A stretch of 64,000 nucleotides of DNA, from contig NZ_JAFW01000001.1 in the NCBI RefSeq assembly GCF_000526335.1, positions 4,836,001 through 4,900,000 on the forward strand, given 5' to 3'. Numbering within the stretch: the stretch's first letter is position 1; each line of letters starts with the position of its first letter. This DNA comes from Arthrobacter sp. 31Y. GTDB taxonomy: Bacteria; Actinomycetota; Actinomycetes; Actinomycetales; Micrococcaceae. Shown here one piece after another: positions 43,136 through 51,837 of the stretch. A program made the position numbers and the translations under genes. The notes under the pieces are model-generated. The model saw only the letters and a list, made by a program, of their open reading frames with translations, was not told the DNA's origin and ran no database searches.

Positions 43136-44815
43136 CTAAGCGAGCCGCTCCAGCATGAACTGAATCTCGCCATCCACAAACGTTCCCAGGACGCTGCTTG
43201 CGGCAAATACATCCGGGGCAGTGGTCAGTGGATCGAGTTCGAAAGCAGTGAAGTCTGCGCGCTTGCCCACCGTAATGGAACCAGATACGTCCCACAGTCC
43301 GGCAGCTTTGGCCGCGTGGGAGGTGTACCCCTCCAATGCCTGAAGCGCGGTGAGGGCTTGGGATGGTGCGATGGGTTGCTGCTCCGGATGTCCCGAACGC
43401 CGGCGCAACTGGGCGTCCGCGATGATCGGAAGCGGTTCGAAGGGGGCGATCGGCCAGTCGGAGCCGATACCCAGCGTCACACCCGCGTCGCGAAGATCCC
43501 TGCAGCGCCAGGCCCTGTCAGCCCGCTCAGGACCAAGCCGGGTGGACCAGTTGTCACTGTGATCGGCCAACGAGTAGTGGGTGCAATGGGTCGGCTGCAT
43601 GCTCGCCACCACCCCCGCACCCTGGAAGCGCGCCACCAGCTCATCCGGCACGGTTTCTATGTGCTCAATCCTGTGGACTGTGCCCCGCAGAACGTCGGCA
43701 GGCACCTCGTGGCGCAGGGATTCCAGGGCCTCCAACACGTGGTTAACCCCGGCATCACCGATTGCGTGCGTGGCAGTCGGAATACCACGGGAGGCAAAAT
43801 AGCGGACGGCCGCGGAGTATTCTTCGGGACGCGGCCAGAACGGTGCAGTGGACTGTCCGTGAACATCGGGTTCATAGAGCCAGGCCGTTCCGTTGTCCAC
43901 GGTGCCATCCACGAAGAGCTTGATGGCTTCAACGGACCAGCGGCGCCCACCTGTACCTATAGTTCTGGCCAGTTCCTTCCAAGTATCGTCACCGCTGCCC
44001 GGCATGCACCATGGCGCGGACCGGAGCCGCATCGGAAGATCGCCCTCGGCTTCCAATGCTTGGAAGAGTGCAGCGGATTCCTCGCTGTGGTCCATGATGT
44101 GGCCGCCGGTCAGTCCCGAGCGGGCAAAGTCCCTCAAGAGCTCACCGAGGCGGGCTTTGCGTTGGGCAAACGTCTCCTGCGGGATATGGCGCTGGACCAA
44201 CTCCATGGCCGCGGCTTCGAGCAGCAGCCCAGTGGGAACACCGTCTGCGTCGCAGACCACTTCGGAGGCCTGGTCAAAGTCGAACCGGCCATGGATTCCG
44301 GCCAGTTCCAAGGCGCGGCTGTTGGCCAGTGCCGAATGGCCGTCGAATAAGCGAATGAATGCGGGTTGATCGCCGGTGACCCGGTCCAGGACACTTCGGT
44401 GCAGCGGCACTGTTCCGAAGGCGTTCGGGTTCAGCCCCCATCCACGCAACCAGCCGCCGTCGTGCCCTGATTCTGTTCGTAGTAGGTGCCCTGATTCCGT
44501 CCGAAAGCTCGCGGCTTCTGCCCGCAGCAGTGTGAGGACGTCCTCCAGGGCCGCAGCTCCAGCCAGGTCGATGCCGATGGTCAGGTCCAAACCAAACACG
44601 GGGTGGATGTGGCAATCAACCAATCCTGGCGTGAGTGTCGCGTTGCCAAGGTCCACCACGCGGGTGTCCGCTTGCTGCCACTGTCTGGCATCGTTGCGGC
44701 TTCCGACGGCGGCAATCAACCCGCCGCTGATGGCGACGGCTTGGACGGGTTCCTTATGGGGCAGCCCATCCATGGTGTGAATGGTGTCGGAAAGAATGAT
44801 GAGGTCAGGAGTCAT
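43136..44815 (-). CDS. Amidohydrolase, YtcJ-like
   Basis: 559-aa metal-dependent amidohydrolase of the YtcJ type. The N-terminus has TPGLVDCHIHPVFGLD (HxH metal motif); downstream are the predicted catalytic lysine region EAIKLFVDGTVDNGTAW, histidines in TATHAIGDAG and HRIEHIE, and the aspartate in LGIGSDWP. Family members cleave N-substituted amides, but most are uncharacterised. ATG 44815 overlaps the end of the APC permease gene by 11 bp, so they are coupled, suggesting that the permease imports the amide substrate. Confidence 0.9.
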   Translation of the reverse strand: MTPDLIILSDTIHTMDGLPHKEPVQAVAISGGLIAAVGSRNDARQWQQADTRVVDLGNATLTPGLVDCHIHPVFGLDLTIGIDLAGAAALEDVLTLLRAEAASFRTESGHLLRTESGHDGGWLRGWGLNPNAFGTVPLHRSVLDRVTGDQPAFIRLFDGHSALANSRALELAGIHGRFDFDQASEVVCDADGVPTGLLLEAAAMELVQRHIPQETFAQRKARLGELLRDFARSGLTGGHIMDHSEESAALFQALEAEGDLPMRLRSAPWCMPGSGDDTWKELARTIGTGGRRWSVEAIKLFVDGTVDNGTAWLYEPDVHGQSTAPFWPRPEEYSAAVRYFASRGIPTATHAIGDAGVNHVLEALESLRHEVPADVLRGTVHRIEHIETVPDELVARFQGAGVVASMQPTHCTHYSLADHSDNWSTRLGPERADRAWRCRDLRDAGVTLGIGSDWPIAPFEPLPIIADAQLRRRSGHPEQQPIAPSQALTALQALEGYTSHAAKAAGLWDVSGSITVGKRADFTAFELDPLTTAPDVFAASSVLGTFVDGEIQFMLERLA

Positions 44816-46262
44816 GGGTTTCGAAGCTTCCAATCCGGGCGAAGACGTCGGGGCGGGTGGTGCGCAGTCTGCGGGCAATCAGCAGGCCTGCAAGAAAAAC
44901 AACGGGCGCGACCAAAAGCAGGATGGTGTTGGTCAGGGCATCGGCAAAGGTGAGGAGCTCGATGTTGATGGCGATCAATGCCACCACGCCGAACAGCAGG
45001 ACGGCCGAGGCTGCACTCAAAGGAATGAGCAGGCGGTTGGTAGCTGCGGCCGGGTTACGCCGAAGGTAGATGAACGCTGCTACAGAGACCAGTCCCTGCA
45101 GCGCCACAATCCCGAAGATACCCGGCGTGTTAACCCAGATCAGCAGCTGCTTGTACGGGTCGGCGCCGGCGATGGCACAAATGATGATGACGACGGCGGC
45201 CAGGACAGTCTGAATCTGCCCTGCACGGTGCGGGGACTTGTACTTGGGGTGGGTCCTGCCGAGGAATGCGGGGAGCACACCATCTTTGGCGAGCATGTAC
45301 ACGTAACGGTTGATGGCGTTGTGGAAGGCCAACTGGGAGGCGTAGACGCTGGTCACGATCAGCACATACATGACCACTTCAGCCCAGGGGCCAACGTACT
45401 GGTTGATGGTGGCAAAGAACATGCCATCGGCCAGTTCACCGGCAGCAGCGATCACGTTTCCATCGCCGAAAGCCTGAATGACGGTCCACACAATGAAGGC
45501 GTAGAACACGGACATGAAGCCCACTGCGATGTAGGTGGCCCGGGGAACCGATGTGTCCGGATTTCTTGCCTCACGCCGGTACAGCACGGTGGATTCGAAG
45601 CCCATGAAGGCGGCGAAGCAGACAGCCAGGATGGCAAGTACACCAGGTGTGAAGGCATGCTCGGGGGAGAACGAGGAGAAACTGATGCCATCGGCGCCAC
45701 CGCGTGCCAGGATTCCGAAGCCCATGATGGCCAGGATCGCGGTCTCGGCAAGGAGCAGGACTCCCAGGACCTTCGCGCCGACGTCGATGCCGCGGTAGCC
45801 GAGGAACCAGACGGCCGCGATGGCTACCAGAGCAACTATGGGCCATGGCACATCCAAACCAAAGAGGGCGCGGAGCATGCCTTGGGTTTGGACGGCGAAC
45901 AATCCGTAGACGCCGATTTGGAGGCAGTTGTAGGAAACGATCGCCAGGATGGCTGAGGCCAGCCCTATCGTTTTGCCCATGGCCAAGGTGATGTAGGTGT
46001 AGAAGCCTCCGGCTGCTTTGACGTGTTTGGTCATCGCCATGAAGGAGATGGCGAAGATCAACAGGACCGCGCCGGCAATGACATATCCCATGGGCGCACC
46101 TATGCCCCCGACGCCGATGGCAACAGGTGCCACCCCGGCCATCACGGTCAGGGGAGCCGCTGCGGAGATCACCAGGAAGGCAATGCCGCCGGTGCCTATG
46201 GCATTTCTTTTGAGCCCATTACCGGCGTCTGCTGCCGGAGGTCGTGTTTCGAGGTCAGACAT
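44805..46262 (-). CDS. APC-family amino acid/amine permease
   Basis: 485-aa membrane transporter with 12 predicted helices. The N-terminal GTGGIAFLVISAAAPLTVMAGVAP and AAGGFYTYITLAMGKTIGL segments match the amino acid-polyamine-organocation superfamily. ATG 46262 has AGAGGA upstream; the frame's extension to 46361 crosses the TetR operator and is rejected. It is the first gene of a two-gene operon with the YtcJ-like amidohydrolase and faces a TetR gene. Confidence 0.9.
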   Translation of the reverse strand: MSDLETRPPAADAGNGLKRNAIGTGGIAFLVISAAAPLTVMAGVAPVAIGVGGIGAPMGYVIAGAVLLIFAISFMAMTKHVKAAGGFYTYITLAMGKTIGLASAILAIVSYNCLQIGVYGLFAVQTQGMLRALFGLDVPWPIVALVAIAAVWFLGYRGIDVGAKVLGVLLLAETAILAIMGFGILARGGADGISFSSFSPEHAFTPGVLAILAVCFAAFMGFESTVLYRREARNPDTSVPRATYIAVGFMSVFYAFIVWTVIQAFGDGNVIAAAGELADGMFFATINQYVGPWAEVVMYVLIVTSVYASQLAFHNAINRYVYMLAKDGVLPAFLGRTHPKYKSPHRAGQIQTVLAAVVIIICAIAGADPYKQLLIWVNTPGIFGIVALQGLVSVAAFIYLRRNPAAATNRLLIPLSAASAVLLFGVVALIAINIELLTFADALTNTILLLVAPVVFLAGLLIARRLRTTRPDVFARIGSFETHDS

Positions 46263-46312
46263 GGGGATCCTCTGAGTGTTTGGGGAGGGAAAATCGAGGG
46301 GGAGCCAGACGT

Positions 46313-46333
46313 TAAGCGAAAGGCTTTCGTTTA
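46313..46333. promoter_or_regulatory. Probable TetR operator (21-bp inverted repeat)
   Basis: TAAGCGAAAG - G - CTTTCGTTTA is an inverted repeat with 9 of 10 arm positions matching. It lies in the 158-bp divergent region, 50 bp from the permease start and 87 bp from the TetR start, so one dimer could control both directions. Confidence 0.7.
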
Positions 46334-46420
46334 TCGTAGGTCCTTGTGATCCCGGGCACAATACCTCGACTCAAAGTTCTGGCTAGAGTCGTAACTACAC
46401 CCTTGAATGGAGACACCCGT

Positions 46421-47038
46421 ATGGCACGCCCGCTGGTCCCGCTGATATCCATCGATGCACTCGTCACCGCCGCCCTTGAGTTGGTGGACGAGGCAGGAGA
46501 CTTCAGCCTGCCCAAACTGGCCAAACGGATCGGCGTCAGCCAATCCTCCATCTACAACCACGTCAGTGGGCGGGAAGAAATTCTGGAGCTCATGCGCGGC
46601 CGGATCATCTCCGAGAGCCCTTACGTCCTGGAGGATGAGCAGGATTGGGAAACGTCCCTCCGCGCCATTGTCCGGAGCTACAGGGATGCCTTCGCCCGCC
46701 ACCCAAAACTCGCACCCCTCCTGGTACTCCAAACCGTGCAGGATCCCAAGGTCATGGCCCTCTACGAGAATCTGGCTGTGGCCCTCGAAGCCGCAGGGTT
46801 CCGCGGCCGGGACGTGATGTCGGCAATCTCCACCATTGACAGCTTCGCCTTGGGCTTCGCGTTGGACTTGGCAGCTCCCGAGGTCGTCTGGGCGCCACCC
46901 GCGGAGGGCTACCCAGCGCTCACCGAGGCCTTGTCCCAAGCGGGTCCTGCTACGGAGCGAGGTGGGGCGGCCTTTGATTTTGGCCTCGAGATACTGATAG
47001 CCGGACTGCATTCCCGTCTTCAGTCGAACGTTCTGTGA
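46421..47038 (+). CDS. TetR family regulator
   Basis: 205-aa repressor: helix-turn-helix about residues 12-55 (LPKLAKRIGVSQSSIYNHVSGREEILELM) and a helical TetR_C-like ligand domain. GGAGA precedes ATG 46421; a longer in-frame start at 46346 lacks a ribosome site. Divergent from the APC permease-amidohydrolase pair, with an operator between them. The M50-like gene begins 13 bp downstream and may be co-transcribed. Confidence 0.9.
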   Translation: MARPLVPLISIDALVTAALELVDEAGDFSLPKLAKRIGVSQSSIYNHVSGREEILELMRGRIISESPYVLEDEQDWETSLRAIVRSYRDAFARHPKLAPLLVLQTVQDPKVMALYENLAVALEAAGFRGRDVMSAISTIDSFALGFALDLAAPEVVWAPPAEGYPALTEALSQAGPATERGGAAFDFGLEILIAGLHSRLQSNVL

Positions 47039-47051
47039 AGCGGACATTCCT

Positions 47052-47786
47052 GTGAATTTCATCCAGGTTTGGTGGGCCGCGGTGACCCGGGGCTTCACCG
47101 ACATCCACACCACAGCGGTGCCGTTACCTGCCCTGCTGGGCATCCTCGCATGTGCCGTTATCCTGAGCATCCCGCGTGCCACCTGGCGGTGGTTCGGCTT
47201 GTACGTGACTTTCGTCCATGAACTAGGACATGCTTACGCGGCCCTGATGACGGGGCGGTTCGTCCATGGGCTTCGGATCGGACTGGACCATTCGGGTCGT
47301 CTCGTCAGCAGCGGCCGGAGCACCTTCGGGGCAGCGTGGTCCGGTTTCTGGGGCTATCCGGCGCCGGCGGTGGTCGGTTTGTGCTTGATCGCCGCTTTTG
47401 CGGCAGGCCGGTCCGGCGCAGCAATGTCCGTCGGGGCATTGATCCTGCTCGTCTCGCTCATCTTCCTCAGGAACCTCACCGGGATCCTTGTGGCGGTGTT
47501 GAGCGCCGCCATCGCCCAGTTCCTGATCCTGTTCGCGACGCCCACGGCCGTCAACTACGTGGTGCTGGCACTCGGTGTGGCACTGTCCGTGGGTGGCGTC
47601 AGGGATCTGTTCAAACTCGCTGGTGTCCACACCAGACGCCGCGATCGCCTGCAGGCTTCTGACGCCTTCATCCTGGGCCGCACCACGGGAGTCCCGGCCT
47701 TCGTCTGGCTGACCGGATTCACGGCGGTGATCGTAGGTTGCTCCCTTGCCTCCGTCTGGTTGTTGTGGGGGATGCTCACCGTTTAG
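47052..47786 (+). CDS. M50B-like membrane metalloprotease-fold protein
   Basis: 244-aa membrane protein with 5-7 hydrophobic segments and the zinc motif HELGH at residues 56-60 (FVHELGHAYAALMTG). This is the peptidase M50B-like family of actinobacteria and relatives, whose substrates are unknown; the second M50 motif with a metal-binding aspartate is not obvious, so activity is uncertain. The start is GTG 47052, 13 bp after the TetR stop. The gap 47787-47945 after it holds only a weak AGCCCGG/CCGGGCT stem and the EF-G2 ribosome site. Confidence 0.83.
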   Translation: MNFIQVWWAAVTRGFTDIHTTAVPLPALLGILACAVILSIPRATWRWFGLYVTFVHELGHAYAALMTGRFVHGLRIGLDHSGRLVSSGRSTFGAAWSGFWGYPAPAVVGLCLIAAFAAGRSGAAMSVGALILLVSLIFLRNLTGILVAVLSAAIAQFLILFATPTAVNYVVLALGVALSVGGVRDLFKLAGVHTRRRDRLQASDAFILGRTTGVPAFVWLTGFTAVIVGCSLASVWLLWGMLTV

Positions 47787-47945
47787 CCCGGTGAGTGGAC
47801 GCCATACAGGCGCCCGACGGCGGTTATCCGGGCTTGGTTCCTGCTAGGCCTTGCCCTGTGGTCGCTTCAGGGTGTCCAATCCTTCTTAACGTTCGAACGG
47901 GAGGTGTTCGGACTTCGTGCCGGGATACAACACCAGGAGGTGCCC

Positions 47946-50048
47946 ATGTCCGCGAAGGGCACGCGTGAAACGGTCAGGGGGCCAGGAGCCGGCGGCACGG
48001 ATGCTGGACGCGGTAACAACGGCGCTGTCTTGGCGGCGAGCGATCCAGCAAAAATCCGGAATGTGGCACTCGTGGGGCATTCGGGTGCGGGTAAGACAAC
48101 GCTCGTGGAGGCCCTGCTGGCCGCCACCGGTGCCATCACCAGGATGGGCTCCATCAGCGAAGGCACCACCGTCAGCGATTCGGACCCCTCCGCGATCCAT
48201 CAGCAACGATCCGTCACGTTGTCCGTAGCCCCGATCCTGGTGGGAGACATCAAAGTCAACCTGATCGACACCCCCGGCTATACGGACTTCACCGGGGAAC
48301 TGCGCGCTGGTTTGCGGGCCGCCGATGCGGCCCTTTTTGTTGTCTCGTCCGTTGATGGCATCGACGCTGCCACCGTTGCATTGTGGGGCGAGTGCGAGAA
48401 GATCCGGCTGCCGCGTGCGGTGGTGGTCAGCAAACTGGACCATCCTCGCGGTGACTTCAGCGCCGCCGTCGTGCGTTGCCAGGAAGCATTCGGTGAGTCA
48501 GTTATCCCGCTGTACCTCCCGGCTGTGGGAAACGCCGGCCTCATCGGCGTCCTCCATGGCACTGAGGCCCAGCCAGCCCGGGACGTGGAAGCAGCCAGAG
48601 GACCCTTGATCGAAGGCATCATCGCTGAGAGCGAAGACGAAACCCTCATGGACCGCTACCTGGGCGGCGACGAACTACCACTTGCGGACCTGATCACCGA
48701 CCTTGAAACGGCGGTGGCACGGGGCAGCTTCTTTCCCGTTATGCCCACCTCGGCCGAAACCGGTCTGGGCCTTCCTGAGCTCATGGCACTGCTGACGGAT
48801 GCCCTCCCATCGCCTTTGGAACGGATCGCTCCCTCGGCGATGAAACTCGACGGTTCGTCACTGAAGCCCCTGGAGTGCGATCCCACCGCTCGCCTTGCCG
48901 CTGAGGTAGTGCGGACCACCGTGGATCCGTTCCTCGGCCGTGTGTGTTTGGTCAGGGTCTTTTCGGGGACCCTGAGAGAAGATTCTTCGATTCACATCGG
49001 CGGCAGGGGGTTGGGGGACAGAGGCCACCAAGACCACGACGCCGATGAACGCGTTACGCATCTCTACTCGCCTGTGGGTTCGAGCCTCAAAGCGGTTCCA
49101 CAGTGCATTGCCGGCGATATCTGCGCTATCAGCAAGCTGGCCAGCGCCGAAACCGGGGACACTGTCTCAGGTCGCGAGGCCCCGCTGCTGATCGAGACCT
49201 GGAACATGCCCGAACCGTTGATGCCTGTAGCCATTGAAGGAGCGTCGCGCAGTGATGAGGACGCGCTGGCGAAGAGCATCGGCAAAGTGGCCGCCGCCGA
49301 CCCCACTCTTAGATTGGAGCGCAACCAGGACACGCACCAGCTCATCCTGTGGTGCATGGGGGAAGCCCACGCAGAAGTGGTCCTGGACAGGCTCCGGAAC
49401 CAAGGCGTCAAACTTCAGACCGTGGACGTTATCACCCCGTTCAGAGAGACCTTCGCCAGCAAAGCCACCGGCCATGGGCGGCACGTCAAGCAATCCGGCG
49501 GGCACGGGCAATTCGCTATCTGCGACATTGAGGTGGAGCCCCTTGCCCGGGGTGGCGGTTTTGAATTCACGGATAAAATCGTGGGCGGCGCGATTCCCGG
49601 CACTTTCGTCACATCCGTGGAGAAGGGCGTCCGCTCGCAAATGCTCAAAGGCGTATCAGCGGGATTTCCGGTAGTTGACATCAAGGTGACACTGGTCGGC
49701 GGAAAGACACACAGCGTTGACTCGTCCGACGCCGCCTTCCAGGCTGCCGGTGCGCTTGCCTTGAGGGAAGCTGCGGCAACGGCCAAATTGCAGCTGCTGG
49801 AACCGGTCTCGTCCGTTGTTATCAGCGTTCCCGACGAATACGTTGGCGCGGTGATGAGCGATCTGTCCGGACGCCGGGGCCGGGTTACCGGCACCACTGC
49901 CGCTGACGGAGAGGTCACGGAAATCAGCGCCGAGGTACCGGACCAGGAGCTCCTGCGGTACGCCATTGAGCTCCGCGCCCTCACGGCAGGAACGGGGCGT
50001 TTCCGCCGGTCCTTCCTTCGCCACGAACCCCTGCCGAAGCAGGTCTAA
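47946..50048 (+). CDS. EF-G-like GTPase (EF-G2 type)
   Basis: 700-aa five-domain translation-factor-like GTPase. P-loop GHSGAGKT (44-51), G3 DTPGYTDF (108-115) and G4 SKLD (162-165). Compared with canonical EF-G, the catalytic histidine of DTPGHVDF is tyrosine (Y112) and the N of NKxD is serine. This matches actinobacterial EF-G2 paralogs rather than the essential FusA. AGGAGG precedes ATG 47946; the in-frame start at 47904 is less likely. Its stop overlaps the convergent hydrolase gene by 4 bp. Function is uncertain and may be regulatory on ribosomes. Confidence 0.9.
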   Translation: MSAKGTRETVRGPGAGGTDAGRGNNGAVLAASDPAKIRNVALVGHSGAGKTTLVEALLAATGAITRMGSISEGTTVSDSDPSAIHQQRSVTLSVAPILVGDIKVNLIDTPGYTDFTGELRAGLRAADAALFVVSSVDGIDAATVALWGECEKIRLPRAVVVSKLDHPRGDFSAAVVRCQEAFGESVIPLYLPAVGNAGLIGVLHGTEAQPARDVEAARGPLIEGIIAESEDETLMDRYLGGDELPLADLITDLETAVARGSFFPVMPTSAETGLGLPELMALLTDALPSPLERIAPSAMKLDGSSLKPLECDPTARLAAEVVRTTVDPFLGRVCLVRVFSGTLREDSSIHIGGRGLGDRGHQDHDADERVTHLYSPVGSSLKAVPQCIAGDICAISKLASAETGDTVSGREAPLLIETWNMPEPLMPVAIEGASRSDEDALAKSIGKVAAADPTLRLERNQDTHQLILWCMGEAHAEVVLDRLRNQGVKLQTVDVITPFRETFASKATGHGRHVKQSGGHGQFAICDIEVEPLARGGGFEFTDKIVGGAIPGTFVTSVEKGVRSQMLKGVSAGFPVVDIKVTLVGGKTHSVDSSDAAFQAAGALALREAAATAKLQLLEPVSSVVISVPDEYVGAVMSDLSGRRGRVTGTTAADGEVTEISAEVPDQELLRYAIELRALTAGTGRFRRSFLRHEPLPKQV

Positions 50049-50710
50049 GCGTTTGATCGCAGGAAGGCTGCAACTTCCGGCGCGAGGGATGCCCCTACCT
50101 CGTCCGCGCCACGCTTTAGACCCTTGACCGCGAACGAATGGTCCCCGCCTTCGGCCCATTGCAGAGTCGCCGTCGGGCCTATTTTCTTCACCACTGCCTC
50201 CAGCAGTTCCGGCGTCGCGAAAGTATCGCGGGTGCCTTGGAGGAAGAGCATGGGCACGGTGACGCCGTAAAGGTGCTCATCCCGCAGTTTCTCCGGCTTG
50301 CCAGGGGCATGGAGCGGGTACCCCAGGTACACCAAACCGCGTGCGGGCATACCCTCGGCCACTGCCATGGACGCCATGCGTCCACCAAAGGACTTACCAG
50401 CGGCCCACAGGGGCTCTCCGTCGCTGAGTCCAGCTGCTGTGTCCATCACTGCCCTCCACGTGGCGATAGCCAGCGGCGGACGATCCGGAAATCGGCGGCC
50501 GGCCTCCCGGTAGGGAAAGTTGAAGCGCAAGGTGGCCACGCCTTCGCCGGCCATCGCCTCAGCAAAGCCCTGCAGGAACGGGTGTTCCATTCCCGCTCCG
50601 GCGCCGTGTGCCACCACCAAGGTGGCGAAGGGCTGCTCGGGCCGGATATGGAGGGCAGATACTTCGGTTTCACCGACAGCGATGGTCACGGATGTTTCAG
50701 TGTTTGGCAT
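50045..50710 (-). CDS. Alpha/beta-hydrolase (KANL3/Tex30-like, dienelactone-hydrolase fold)
   Basis: 221-aa alpha/beta-hydrolase. The N-terminal TLVVAHGAGAGMEHPFL oxyanion-loop segment, nucleophile elbow AGKSFGGRMA (serine), acid in LQGTRDTF and histidine in GGDHSF form a complete triad. The short size and loop HGAGA resemble the KANL3/Tex30-type group. ATG 50710 starts the domain; the open frame's upstream extension crosses the divergent LigD-type gene. Substrate unknown; an esterase or thioesterase is likely. Confidence 0.88.
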   Translation of the reverse strand: MPNTETSVTIAVGETEVSALHIRPEQPFATLVVAHGAGAGMEHPFLQGFAEAMAGEGVATLRFNFPYREAGRRFPDRPPLAIATWRAVMDTAAGLSDGEPLWAAGKSFGGRMASMAVAEGMPARGLVYLGYPLHAPGKPEKLRDEHLYGVTVPMLFLQGTRDTFATPELLEAVVKKIGPTATLQWAEGGDHSFAVKGLKRGADEVGASLAPEVAAFLRSNA

Positions 50711-50779
50711 GCAACCATCATTGCCCACCACAGCAAAAACCGCCGGGTGCTGACGCGCAAGGCTAAAACGGGGTAGCTT

Positions 50780-51811
50780 GTGGCCATGGCGAGCGAAGCA
50801 ACCACCGTTACTGTCCCTGGTCCCCAAGGCCCACGCGAGGTCCGGATTTCGAGTCCAAGCCGGGTGATGTGGCCTGAGGCGGGACTGACCAAGCTTGACC
50901 TTGCCAACTACCTCATTGAGGTCGGCGAGGCTTTTGTCGCTGCCAACGGAAACCGTCCGATCAGCCTCCAGCGATACTCGGGGAACATTGAAGGCGAGAT
51001 GTTCTTCTCCAAGAATCCGCCCAAGGGCGCCCCGGAGTATGTCCGTTCCGTACCCGTGACGTACCCTAGCGCGCGGTCGCACCCCCAGTTGGTGATCGAC
51101 GAGCCGGCGGCCGCAGTATGGGCCGCTCAGATGAACACGGTGGTCTTCCACCCGTGGGCTTCCCGGGCCAACGATTCCAATAATCCTGACCAGCTCAGGA
51201 TCGATCTGGATCCTCAACCTGGTACGGACTTCGACGACGCCATCCCGGCGGCAATAGAACTCCGTGCCGTGCTGGAAGAAGCCGGACTCACTGCGTTCAT
51301 CAAAACCTCAGGAAACCGCGGACTCCATGTGTATGCGCCGATCCACCCGAAGCACGAGTTCCTCGACGTACGGCACGCTGTTATTGCCGTTGGGCGCGAG
51401 TTGGAGCGCCGCATGCCGGATCAAGTCACCACCGCCTGGTGGAAGGAAGAACGCGGAACCAGAATCTTCGTGGACTTCAACCAGGCCAACAGGGACCGCA
51501 CCATTGCCGGAGCGTACAGTCCCCGCGCCGTCCCCACGGCCCAAGTGTCCTGCCCCTTGACGTGGGACGAACTGGAGAACGCCGATCCTGCGAAGTACAC
51601 CATCACCACTGTCCCGGACCGCCTGGCACAGGTTGGGGATCCTTGGGCTTCCATGCACGATCACCCCGGTGACATCGACGTGCTGCTGAAGTGGTGGGAG
51701 CGCGACGTCAAGAACGGTCAGGGTGAAATGCCCTTCCCGCCGGAATTCCCCAAGATGCCGGGCGAGCCCATGCGCGTTCAGCCGAGCCGGGCACGCAAGC
51801 AGGAGGAGTAA
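50780..51811 (+). CDS. LigD-type polymerase-domain protein (PolDom/PrimPol)
   Basis: 343-aa archaeo-eukaryotic-primase-like polymerase as in the LigD repair polymerase, here without ligase or phosphoesterase domains. Catalytic acids D142 and D144 in RIDLDPQ and the KTSGNRGLHVY motif (H183) are present, and FVDFNQANRDRT supplies a third conserved acid region. It would add (ribo)nucleotides in nonhomologous end joining or gap repair. GTG 50780 has GGGGT 5 nt upstream; ATG 50786 is the alternative. No Ku or ligase gene is in the window. Confidence 0.92.
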   Translation: MAMASEATTVTVPGPQGPREVRISSPSRVMWPEAGLTKLDLANYLIEVGEAFVAANGNRPISLQRYSGNIEGEMFFSKNPPKGAPEYVRSVPVTYPSARSHPQLVIDEPAAAVWAAQMNTVVFHPWASRANDSNNPDQLRIDLDPQPGTDFDDAIPAAIELRAVLEEAGLTAFIKTSGNRGLHVYAPIHPKHEFLDVRHAVIAVGRELERRMPDQVTTAWWKEERGTRIFVDFNQANRDRTIAGAYSPRAVPTAQVSCPLTWDELENADPAKYTITTVPDRLAQVGDPWASMHDHPGDIDVLLKWWERDVKNGQGEMPFPPEFPKMPGEPMRVQPSRARKQEE

Positions 51812-51837
51812 GCCGGAAAAGTGAACCGGGAGGGCAC

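Noticed and set aside
43073..44350. 425-codon plus-strand open frame
   Set aside because: Antisense to the YtcJ-like amidohydrolase, which has intact metal motifs on the other strand, and it overlaps the hrpB end.
44781..45956. 391-codon plus-strand open frame rich in Gly, Asp and His
   Set aside because: Mirror of the membrane segments of the APC permease; hydrophobic codons read backwards give this composition.
47787..47945. Terminator from AGCCCGG/CCGGGCT arms
   Set aside because: The loop is about 34 nt with no U-tract, too weak to call.
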